Below, piece after piece: positions 23,687 to 33,004 of a stretch of 33,004 nt of DNA (the first letter of the stretch is position 1; each line of letters opens with the position of its first letter). The position numbers and the translations under genes are program-made. A model generated the notes under the pieces. It had not been told where the DNA came from and made no database searches. It saw nothing but the letters and a program-made list of their open reading frames with translations. Origin of the DNA: Paramacrobiotus metropolitanus (taxonomy: Eukaryota; Tardigrada; Eutardigrada; Parachela; Macrobiotidae); contig NW_026570598.1 in assembly GCF_019649055.1 (NCBI RefSeq), forward strand, positions 1-33,004, written 5' to 3'.

Positions 23687-24103
23687 ATCGGCTTTGGTAT
23701 TTGGTAATTTTGCTGTCGTAAGATGTAAACGCTCATTATTGCTGACTCATTCAGATTGTAGCTATTACTGGGTAACCGCTTGCGGAGGCGGTCTCTGATC
23801 GGTAATATGATTAAAACGTACTTACTCGGTAACGATAACGCATATTTTACGCCTGTGCAAGTGTGAAGTTCCCATAGGAAACTTCTGCCTCGATGGTTCA
23901 TCATTTCCAGTTTGTAGTTACTTACTTACATTACCCTAAAAAGTTAAATCTGTATTAACAGATTTTTGAAATTAAAATTGCTGTAATAATTTATCCTGTT
24001 TGATTATCGGAAAAGATTTTGACGATAAGCTTTGATTGTTGTGGGCAGATTATACTTGGTCAGCTCAGTTGACTGTTAATGTGTAAAGAGTGAAAGTTGC
24101 ATC
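23687..24103. other. Upstream region of GHITM
   Basis: About 420 bases between the second MITE and the GHITM start. No ORF or repeat is evident. Core promoter elements are not recognisable. Confidence 0.35.
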
Positions 24104-26125
24104 ATGTCGCTTTTCCGTCTTTCTTGCTCTTCCCTTGTTCCCCGGGCCATCTTGAGAGCCCAGATACGGAATATGGCGGAAGAAGCACCGAGAATGCGTC
24201 GTGCGGACGTTATGGCGCGCCAGCGAGTCCAAGAGAAACCACTCAGTCTTAAAGAACGCCTCATGGCGCCCGCTGGAGAAACTGGTATTTCCTGATTCCC
24301 ATTATATTTCTTGACTTGTGATGATGTAATGTGGCAGTGTGGTTCTTGTGTGTTCTTGTTACAATGTTATTCGAGGAGTTACATAGAGAGCTTGACGTTT
24401 TAGAGTGTAGGATTAACGATCTGTTTAGTTTTAGTTGGGTGGATAGCTAGTATGGTCATACTATTGTGCCAGGATGCTGGTTAAGGAATACATATGAGCA
24501 GTTTTAAACCTCTCAACAAATAATGAGTGAATACTACGTATTTTTACTGTGCGTAATTTTCATCATTAAAATCATGATCTATCAGTAAGTATTTACAAGT
24601 TACAATACGTACAATTACGAACAATACATGGCGCTGCGGTTTGTTTATTCTCTTTATGGGTAAATATCGTAAGTTTCAAATTGTTATTAAACGTTTCGGA
24701 CATTCTGGAAACTGTGGAGTCACAAATATTGAAAAACTCTGTAGTGATGTTCTGTTGTTACAGTTCAATACTTACCTTATTTTTCAGCTTTCGGCATCGG
24801 ACAGGCAGCTTTAGCTGGCGGTGCAGCGTTTGGAATTGGCGCATTATGTTACTATGGGCTTGGACTTTCCAAACAGACTGGTTTATGGGAAAAATCATAG
24901 TGAGTGGGAATCGCCAGCATTGGTGTCGGTATGTCAGTTTAAATGTGGAACGCTGTTTAGTATGTGGCCAGAATATGTCCGGACGCGCGTGCACGAAACA
25001 TATGCTTATTTGGGTGGATCGCTGGGAGTCACAGCCATCTCTACTTACCTAGTGTCGCGCAGTCCTCAGCTGATGAGTATGATGACACGAACTGGATGGA
25101 TGTCCATTCTTCTGACTTTTGGCGCCATGATCGGCACCGGAATGCTAGCCCGCTCAATTGCTTACGAAAATACCGGTCCTAAGCATCTGGCGTGGCTTTT
25201 ACATGCCGGTACATTCGGTGTTTTATGTGTGTTGTAACTGTTGATGTCTGCTGTACTTTAATAAGTATGTTTTCGGTAATTCTTTAGCGACGATCGGAGC
25301 GGTAATTGCACCATTGACATTGTTGGGTGGCCCAATTATGATGCGCGCGGCCATGTACACAGCTGGGATTGTCGGTGGACTGAGCACCGTGGCCGCTTGT
25401 GCGCCATCCGATAAGTTTCTCTACATGGGCGGTGGATTGGCTATCGGCTTGGGTGTGGTATTTGCCGCATCCCTGGGCTCAATGTTCCTGCCGCCGACAA
25501 CCGGTAAAAAGAGCGTGGATGTTTCGATAATACTTGTGTGATATTGTGCGTAATATTCAAAACAGCAAAACCGTCTTTGTCGTGGTTGTAGCAATTGGGG
25601 CTGGTTTGTATTCGATCTCGATGTACGGAGGACTTTTGCTATTTTCGGCTTTCTTGCTCTACGATACCCAACGAGTGGTCCGAAAAGCCGAAACGCATCC
25701 ACCTGGAGTTCCGGGCATGATCAAGCAGTACGATCCCATCAACGCGTGAGTTTTTGCACTTGATTGTTCAGAGTTTACAATGAAAATTAGCGTTGTGATT
25801 GATTTAGTAAGTGCGGTTCATTAAACTGGCTACCGCTGTTCAGTTTAAGCACACATTTCGAAGTTTGCAGATTGTTGAAGAATAAAATTCAAACGGTTAA
25901 ACTGATTTCTTTAAAAAAACAAAGTATATACGGGATTAACGGGAAAGGCTGTGAATTATTATGTTTTGGTCTGGAATGTGTTGTATTTTCAGGATGATGT
26001 CGATTTACATGGACATTATCAACATCTTTATTCGTTTGGCTGTAATGATGGGTGGTGGAAACCCGAGACCTTGGATAAATTTCACCGTATCTGTAGACGA
26101 TTTTTTGACTGACAATAGTGAGTGA
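24104..26125 (+). CDS. GHITM: GHITM/TMBIM5 (MICS1), mitochondrial inner-membrane protein
   Basis: Six exons: 24104-24284, 24788-24899, 24961-25217, 25288-25503, 25592-25745 and 25993-26125; phases fit throughout, 351 codons including stop. The N-terminus (MSLFRLSCSSLVPRAILRAQ) is an Arg-rich presequence. GALCYYGLGLSKQTGLWEKS, WPEYVRTRVHETYAYLGGS, GPKHLAWLLHAG, RAAMYTAGIVGGLSTVAACA, SLGSMFLPPTT, YGGLLLFSAFLLYDTQRVV, KQYDPINAMMSIYMDIINIF and the final RLAVMMGGGN follow human GHITM in order. This is a Bax-inhibitor-1 family protein with about seven membrane segments, implicated in cristae organisation and mitochondrial calcium/proton exchange. No frame break was needed, unlike its neighbours. 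An out-of-exon stop within the 61- and 88-base introns makes them look like frameshifts at first sight. Confidence 0.96.
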
Positions 26126-26259
26126 CAGGGAGTTGTACGAGTGAATTTGTCGTATTTCATGGTGATTCTTCCGTGAATACCTATCTCGTGGTGAGCCAAA
26201 TCCGAAATCGAATATTACTGTCTTTAGAAATCGAGGGGGTTCAGTTTCAGTAAAGTCGT

Positions 26260-26788
26260 TCACAACTTCAGTATAGTTTTGAAAAATAATTGGTGGTATT
26301 TTTCTTCGGAATTCTGCGGTCCACCTGGCTGCCGGGGATCGATTGTGGGCTGTGGTTCACGAGTGTGTGCAATTAACTGATAGGGCTTTTGACCGGGTAG
26401 ATAACCTTCACCGAATTGCGTTTGTCTTTGGTCGATCATTTGAGGAGCATCCTGGAAAGAACCACAAGTGACTTACTAAACATTTACGAATTTCTGCCGG
26501 TTACACTGAATTGTTTCCTTACCGGAAACACCGCCGGTGGTGGCGAAACCGGAAGGTGAACGAGATGGCTGGACGGGGATGTTGTACTCTCGGTACTCAC
26601 ATCCGAAGGACTAGCAGATGATTCTGCGGAAGCTGGCGTGGTCACTTCCGGTAGAGAGGCCAGTATTACGGCATTCGAAGTCAGCAGCGGTTCAAGTGGT
26701 TTTGTAACGTTTGACGTAGCAGTTAAAGTTGAACTGGAAACGCTCTCGAATAAACTAGAGGAGGTGATGTTATTTCCTCGTGTGGTAG
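26260..26788 (-). CDS. Two 3' exons of an unrecognised Ser/Thr-rich protein
   Basis: Exon 26788-26523 begins after a good acceptor (TTTTTCCAG) and stays open for 88 codons. The protein is dominated by Ser, Thr, Pro and Val with possible N-glycosylation sites (NNIT, NVT). It ends at a GTAAGG donor in phase 0. Exon 26451-26260 starts after CTTTCCAG in matching phase, reads DAPQMIDQRQTQFGEGYLPG..., is Gln/Pro-rich, and ends in TGA at 26260. The mucin-like composition suggests an extracellular stalk. I recognise no family. Hydrophobic open stretches further upstream on the same strand (about 27290-26940) could be membrane exons, but I could not join them in phase. Confidence 0.4.
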
Positions 26789-27804
26789 CTGGAAAAAGTG
26801 TGATAACTTATCTATTCATTATTTTTCTTCTTCCCTAGCCTCCAAGTATCAGATTGCTGTCATTCACTATTTTCACTGATTGCGCTGAAATATATAGCAT
26901 AGTTACCTGCATTCTATCAAATCTGTATTCTGTAATTTACCGAAAATCGCACTGATAATCACAAGGAAAGACAGACACCAAGTGGAGTGTTCCGTACGAT
27001 ACAGTTCGGGAAGCATTTTCGGTGCTTTTATAATCTTTGTCGAAAATCTTAATAGGTCCTGTTATATGGGAAATTATTAACGATAATAATCCGATGTTGG
27101 TAATAGTCGATACAAAAGCAACGCGATTTAAGGGTGCCGTCCAGTCAAAAAATCGCGCTAATGGCAATATTAAATTCGTGGCGCAAACAAAACCGGAATT
27201 ACAGCATCACCATTCGTGTTTCTGTGTTTTTATCGCCAACGAAAAAGGTCATGCAGCATGTGGGCCAACATCTCAACCATAATGGATAAATTTCTATGGT
27301 CAACCGATTAAAAAAAATTTAAAAAAACAACCGATAAAATTAATTGAAGTCACGTTTTAACTTTTCAAGCGCTGGATAACAGTTGTGGAGTGAGTGTGGA
27401 ATAATCAGTGACATGGTGGAAATGAAATGGTGGAACTAACTGAACAATATCCAGCAACGTAAGCACCGTAGCGCAGACATTTTCGCTTTAATTTTACAGC
27501 CGTATGTTCACGTACCCTTTCGCAGTCTGCACCATTACTGCAAATGAATACCTCAGCAAAACTGAAGTGCTCGGCTCAAGAGTGGCAAAGCAAACCAAAG
27601 TTCCGTTGCAAAATTCCAGGACCGCAGTCCGTAAGATGAACGAATCATTGCTAACCGGGTAAGGTTAAAGGTAGCATCTGGTGGTAGTATTACGTTCTAG
27701 CTAGTAAACACCACTATTGCACAATCAAAAACACCACTATTTGGAACTCATCACATAAATCGTTAAATTACACGCCGCTGACAATACTATCTCATATTTT
27801 AACA
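26789..27804. other. Unresolved region, possible exons on either strand
   Basis: On the minus strand, 27167-26937 is open and hydrophobic (STITNIGLLSLIISHITG), and 27290-27200 in another frame is Cys-rich. On the plus strand, 27499-27659 is open from a pyrimidine-rich acceptor to a GGGTAAGG donor and starts MFTYPFAVCTITANEYLS. The opposite strand is open there as well. None resembles a family I know, and I cannot choose between them. Confidence 0.25.
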
Positions 27805-27810
27805 TTTATT
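27805..27810 (-). terminator. Candidate poly(A) signal of the BEN gene
   Basis: AATAAA on the minus strand (TTTATT on +), 284 bases beyond the BEN gene's stop. Confidence 0.45.
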
Positions 27811-28093
27811 TTTCTCCTTTCTACATCAACCATACAAATTAACAAAGTAAGAAAACAACAAAACTTTTCTTGAATGTAATCGAGAAATAATCGAATATCA
27901 ATAGAAGTACAAACGAGTTCTGTGTGTAAATTTTTTGCACAACAAAAGCAATTCAAAATCCTAACTGGCCGGTGCATAATCAAGACTTTGTAGTACAGGC
28001 AATTTATGCACAAGGGTCTCCAAAAGCTACCAAACCCAGAGTTACTACAAACACAGAGAACGATATCGTTCTCTGTACTAGAACTGTTTAGCC

Positions 28094-30586
28094 TTAGCTG
28101 GGTGACAGTGACACTGGAGAACGTCCATCCGACAAATCAAGCGGAGCGACAAAAGACGGCGCCTTGTAGTTGATGGCCCGAGCCGGCACTCCGTTTTTGC
28201 GTTTACCAATATGACCCTTGACTTCGCGCGGCTTTTCCTCATTGGTGGCCGTATGCGACACTGAGCCGGTGACCTTTTTCGGTTTAACCCCGCTGTGCTT
28301 CTTATGGGATTCGCGGATGCTAAACAGGATTCCACCCAATTCTTGGTGGATCATCTCCTTTGTCGGCGGATTGGGAACATCTTTAAATTCACAGTAGCTA
28401 TCCACAACACCTGCAAGTATATCTAATTAGTATGCAAATCCTGAGTCAATGTGATTCTAGCTTGCATTGGGTAGCATATTGTTTTCGAGTACGCGTAGTC
28501 GCTACTTTATTTCTGGAGCGGTTTACGCACGTAACAAAACCTTGCGACTTACTTTAACAACGTTCAGTCTGTCTTGATCCAACGCCTTTTTTCCGTTTTT
28601 CGACATCCGCGCGCCCCGCTCTGTGGGTACCGAATTGATGAGCTCATCCGTAGTGAATAACTTTTTCATTGTCAGTTTCAAGGCTTTTTTCCATGTAGAC
28701 TGAGTTAAAACCGCATCCTATAAGGACACAACTCTTCAACTTTTTTTGTAAGCATTTATTCGTATTTATAATAAAAAGGTGGGCAAAAACGGCACGATGA
28801 GCAAGCAAAACCATGCAAATTTAATTCCATATGTACGAGTACTGCAGCAACATTAACAGTCGAAAATACGGAAATGGATAATTATTCATCACAAAATTAA
28901 TAACGAATATCAAAATAAAAAAAGAAGATATGAAAACCAATCCTAAATATAATAATTTCAAGTACTTCGAAAAGGAACAGTGAAACCCATGAAGATCATG
29001 AAAATAAAGCAACAAAAGAAAAGAAATAGAAAACAGTTATTTTGTTTCCTCAAGTAAACCAGAAAATGGTCTTACCAAAATCTCACTTGGGGCACTGGAT
29101 CCATACCCATCGGCGAAGAAAGTGACGTGCTGGACGAAAACGGCGGTGTGCCTTCTAACGCATAACCTTCACCTTCAGGAGCCTATCCGAAATGAGAGTC
29201 TGATAATTTAAAATCGAAAACATTAGACTGTTCAAAGCAGACTTTCAAAAACTGACCACTTCCCAGCACAACATTAATGTGGACAGTCAAACTGGGGTCA
29301 ACTTACGCTGCGCTTTCCTCGAGCACTTTTGAGCACCGTTCCATTCTGGTAAGCCAACATGTTTTCTCGATACTATAACACACAAACAACTGCTAAAACA
29401 GGCCGCAAAAGGAGAGAAGCCGGCAGAAATCAACACTCACAAAACACATAACGAACCATCCACCAAGCAAGCAGCCTGTCGTTTGCAGCCGGATGCATGT
29501 TTACCCGCGATGCACCTGGCGCCATACTGACGGAGCCTCCATTGAGGAAGGGCGCACTGCTGACCAGATCCACAGTACTCGGGATCCTTCGCGTGCCTCA
29601 CTGGCCGAATCCCACGACGCGGAACGGGGCTCCACCACACTCTACAACGATGCCCAAACTACCACTAAATTCAAAAATTACATACACGGAAAAACGCTAG
29701 CTGAGTTGTGTATTGGGTAAAATTGGCAAAGTCGCATAACGAAACAATACAGCTTATATTCACAACAGAATGCAAGTCAACACACTACTTTCATAGTTTA
29801 AAATTGAAGAAACAAAACAATGAACGTGAAACGAGAATTAAGTAGGAATCGTTCAATTCAATTTTTGACTTTTATGGCAATAAAAAACTTATTAACTATT
29901 ATCTTCGAGTTTGTCACACAAGGGATGCCAAATGCATTGCAGACCGTTCAATTCGTGTTTTAGCATGTCAAGAATGCATTTCCCGACATCGTATGACTGA
30001 CCTCGGCGAACCACATCTCCTTGGTTTCGTTGTGCGCTGTTTCCGCATCTCCATGCTTCTGCAGAGGAATCAAGACATCAGCTCGCTGCACGACTGAATA
30101 AGAAATCCACAACCCACCGCGCGCATCAAGCCTAGTTCCACTGCCCAACGATAGCCCTTATCCTCGTATGTTTTCTCATTGGATGACGGGAACAGTCGCG
30201 CCGCGGCCAATTCATTTGCCGTTTTTCTACATACAAAGTAACAAACCCACAGAATGGACAGATCGGTCGTTTGTCCCCTGCGGATGTGTACCGGGACTGA
30301 CCTTCTTCGATCCAGATAACAATACAGTTGTACAAGCCGTCGCGATAGCGTGCGCGACACACGTCTTCTCGGTCAGTGCTGTGCCAGCTTCCACTGGTTC
30401 CAGGGCATTCAGAGGCAGAGCTGTTCAAGTAGGAATGCGATTTCGTATTGCTGTTACGATTTCACAGGAAAATGAGACAGATCTGTCACCTTTGACCATG
30501 GATGGACAGCCCTGAGATTCGTGGAAGAAAATGATGGCACTTCCTAAAGGAGCCGATCTGGCTTTCTTGTGCGGCGGTTCGGGCAT
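28094..30586 (-). CDS. BEN-domain protein, eight exons, about 430 residues
   Basis: Exons by phase and splice sites: 30586-30302, 30226-30118, 30058-30002, 29641-29448, 29372-29307, 29182-29087, 28717-28553 and 28410-28094. The N-terminus is MPEPPHKKARSAPLG, followed by DVCRARYRDGLYNCIVIW, which could be a small beta-barrel. The C-terminal third has WKKALKLTMKKLFTTDELIN, GKKALDQDRLNVVK and an amphipathic helix with EMIHQELGGILFSIRE, the pattern of a BEN domain (DNA- or chromatin-binding, as in BEND5 and Insensitive). A basic tail follows. Four single bases are missing (near 30433, 30226, 29605 and 28410); with them the length is 431 codons. The donor of exon 4 is the least certain. Family assignment is by motif, and the orthologue is not named. 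Confidence 0.6.
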
Positions 30587-33004
30587 TGTTTACAAAGTCT
30601 ACAAACAAACACTGCCTACAACGAGCAGTAAACTGGATATTTGATAATGCGGAATCGAATAGTAAACAATGACAGTCGAAATCTTAGAACTGGAACACTG
30701 GAGCAATGTTTGTGATAACATTAGTAAATCCAAAACGAGAATAGTTTGATAAACAGAAACTAATCGAAAACTATGCTCAGAAGTCAAAACTACACAGTAC
30801 ACATCAGCTCATAACAACTGGAACTGCGTCCGGGGTACACTTTTGACTTCTGTAAGGACACTTAGGACAGGGAGATCGGTAAGTAAGGTTACCGACTTCG
30901 TGGAGTGAAAATGAGGTCAGGTGACATGTTTCGAATTTTCGATTTTACAATTCGAAGTCAGGTATGCATAAAAGTTGTAAACAGAACACATAGCTAGGAC
31001 TTGCGACTTGACAGTTGGCGATATGTTTATATTATATGATACACACAGTACACTTGGAAGTTTGCATATGTTAAATTATTACAGTGCAATACATGTAGAC
31101 ATTGTACATACATTGCATTGTATATAATAATAATATTATTTTAATTGTATCCGTCCTTGCACATCTATTGTACATGGCTTGTACTGGTATACGAAAATAT
31201 CTATATACTGTAATTATGCCTTAATGCGTATGACGGGCTTACATAAATAGTAAACTTAAAATTGGACGGCTGTTAGCTTATTCAGTTAATCTCAACGGCT
31301 GCCACTTCCGGCAAAAAATAGTATTTAAACAATAAACTGTTTTGTTGAACATATCTGAACAAAATTTTAACTACGAGTACTCGTATTTATTATGATTGTG
31401 AGCTGCTAATAAAGATTAAACATGTAAAATGATTTCCATACACGATTATACTGGTATACTGATAGAAATGTAATGTAAGAAATGTATTGTACGAGGCTAA
31501 GTTAGTAATAGTAGAAAAACATAATAAAAGTATGGGTGAATGATTTTTTAAAAGATGTGCAAATATTCAGTATAAAATCTACACTTATGCCGACGTTGTG
31601 GTGCGGAATTGCGGATAACACATCTAAATCCTTCCACAGAGCAAAAAAGACTTAATCACTGGTCAGTAAGGATTTACTTATCGTTAGTTTCAAAATAAAC
31701 GATGCAGAAGTTAACAGACTAACAGCTAAAGAAAAGCTTGCACACAGGTCTGTAAATATTTATAATTTAATGATCAAATCCTGAATTTGAAGCGATTTTA
31801 ATAATTACGAGTACGGCAAAAACAAGAAAACTGGCTATCAGAGAAATGTGCACCGAAAAATTGAGGAAAGATGAATTACTTATTACACACAGACACACCA
31901 AGGCCAACAGATTTTGATTATTAATAAGTACATTACGTACAATGCAACGAATACAATGCTGCAGGTTAAAAAAGTGATTCAAGAGAAGACTCAAAAGAGT
32001 GCAACCTACGAAGTTACCGGTAATCGTCTTGGGTTATTACGTGAAATTCTGTATTATTATGACCAGTTAGTTCAGTACGGCCAGTAACTATCACAACTGT
32101 TGTTTTCAATCAGTACTTATTTTTCCTCATTGTGAAATCAGTCAGTAAAGCATCGTTCAATTTTTGTGCTGATATCGCAACGCAAATCGATTGCAATAAA
32201 AGTCGAAACGTTACACTTTTAGAAAACGAGTTTATCGAGGTGCGGACATTTTCTTGCATTGGTTAAGAACATAGGTTCGTAGCTTCGCAATCAGATTTGA
32301 TTTCCTGTCTGTACTCTGTAGGTATTTGTCATTAAAAGCACCAAAAGCCAAACGACCCATCAAAGTACGATATTGACGTACGACGAATGCGCTTATTATT
32401 AATACCATTTAATTTTCTTGAAGGACAGTTTATACCTGCGTGATAGCTAATTAAACGCATAACATTAATAACATCTCGTGCATCGCTGTGCATAATTCCA
32501 TCGGAACCCATGGCTACTATTGTTTACTTTAATAAATTTTGGCCACCGTTGGGTTGTTGCATTCTACAACGTAACTTGTCGGGAATAATTAGATTTTAAT
32601 CGTTTGATTGGGATTTGCACATAAACAAAAAAAAATTAAACTGCGAAGAAATACAGTTTTATAATTTACTATCTTTTAATTGTATTGCGTTTTTACTACC
32701 TTTATTTCCGGTTTCGTACCTCGTATAAGTAAACTACCGAGAGAAAGTTTAATCAATATCTTCTGAATTAAAATTAAAACAGCAACATGTCAATAATAGT
32801 ACAAGACTTTTGCTGTTAGGTTCGGACCATTTAATAAGCGTCTTATCTGCATTATTGTACACTATAGACACAGTTTATAATGTACCGGTGGTACGAGTAC
32901 AATACCAACGAGGGTACTGTAAGTATTATACTGTAGCATAACGTGTAAAATATACGTATTTACTATTTACTACAGGATTTAAATGTACATACGGTAGTGG
33001 CCTA
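30587..33004. other. AT-rich tail without a recognised gene
   Basis: Mostly AT-rich with many ATG/CAT, TACAT and GTAC words; 31020-31230 is especially rich in TGTACAT-like palindromes (ATACATGTAGACATTGTACA). ACGAGTAC/GTACTCGT motifs recur near 31374, 31808 and 32894. Two short minus-strand ORFs near 32232-32511 are listed separately. No RNA gene or repeat pair was recognised. Confidence 0.4.
32232..32511 (-). CDS. Two overlapping short ORFs, unrecognised
   Basis: The first, 32511-32332, encodes 59 residues starting MGSDGIMHSDARDVINVM. The second, 32408-32232 in another frame, encodes 58 residues ending KKMSAPR and contains RQYRTLMGRLAFGAFNDKY. Both are basic and less hydrophobic than chance frames in this AT-rich DNA usually are. 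They could be first and second exons of a minus-strand gene, since a G/GTATAA donor lies at the end of the HA codons near 32436, but the phases do not fit cleanly. I recognise no family. Confidence 0.22.

Noticed and set aside
25504-25591. Frameshift with stop in GHITM
   Set aside because: It is an 88-base GT-AG intron; splicing gives SLGSMFLPPTT joined to AIGAGLYS as in the family.
26638-26838. Plus-strand ORF of 66 codons
   Set aside because: Antisense to a longer open minus-strand exon with good splice sites.
27037-27282. Plus-strand ORF of 81 codons
   Set aside because: Composition is unremarkable, no splice context or homology, and the minus strand is open and hydrophobic over most of it.
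30168-30515. Plus-strand ORF of 115 codons
   Set aside because: No family resemblance; the minus strand carries phased exons with a start, splice sites and conserved domain downstream.
31767-31994. Minus-strand hydrophobic ORF of 75 codons
   Set aside because: AT-rich DNA readily yields Leu/Ile/Phe-rich chance frames; no start context or homology.

Overview
The window looks like one contig from an invertebrate animal. Its host genes are animal orthologues with short spliced exons and GT-AG introns, mostly 60 to 330 bases long. I suspect a tardigrade or another small ecdysozoan, but nothing here proves that. Contig start and element start nearly coincide: position 1 is at or within a base or two of the first base of an LTR.

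Left third (1-10604): a complete Ty3/gypsy-type LTR retrotransposon on the + strand. It has two LTRs of 393 and 390 bases, a tRNA-Lys-like primer site, a structured leader of about 700 bases, gag, protease, an extra integrase-like zinc-binding domain between protease and reverse transcriptase, RT, RNase H, a DD35E integrase with a GPY/F-type end, and an intact third ORF rich in Arg-Gly. The LTRs are nearly identical, so insertion was recent, yet gag-pol is split into many frames. The element sits in the same orientation as, and 59 bases upstream of, an exon of the STK11/LKB1 kinase gene, whose 5' half is missing.

Middle (10664-22132): STK11 3' part (+), COG3 (-), KRI1 (+) and NDUFAF5 (+). I could resolve COG3, KRI1 and NDUFAF5 exon by exon. 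Right part: two adjacent non-autonomous DNA transposons with inverted ends and TA flanks (22609-23397 and 23417-23684), GHITM/TMBIM5 (+, 24104-26125), two minus-strand exons of an unrecognised Ser/Thr-rich protein (26260-26788), a minus-strand BEN-domain protein in eight exons (28094-30586), and an AT-rich tail with no recognised gene.

The host genes serve unrelated housekeeping roles (kinase signalling, Golgi tethering, ribosome assembly, complex I assembly, mitochondrial inner membrane, chromatin), so there is no functional cluster. A pattern that matters for reading everything else: COG3, KRI1, NDUFAF5 and the BEN gene together need eleven single missing bases to stay in frame, no extra bases, and mostly at homopolymers. 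With these, every coding length becomes a multiple of three. This points to consensus undercalls in the assembly and probably explains much of the retroelement's broken gag-pol. The most novel signals are the retroelement leader's covarying stem-loop array, the duplicated zinc-binding domain, and the third ORF.
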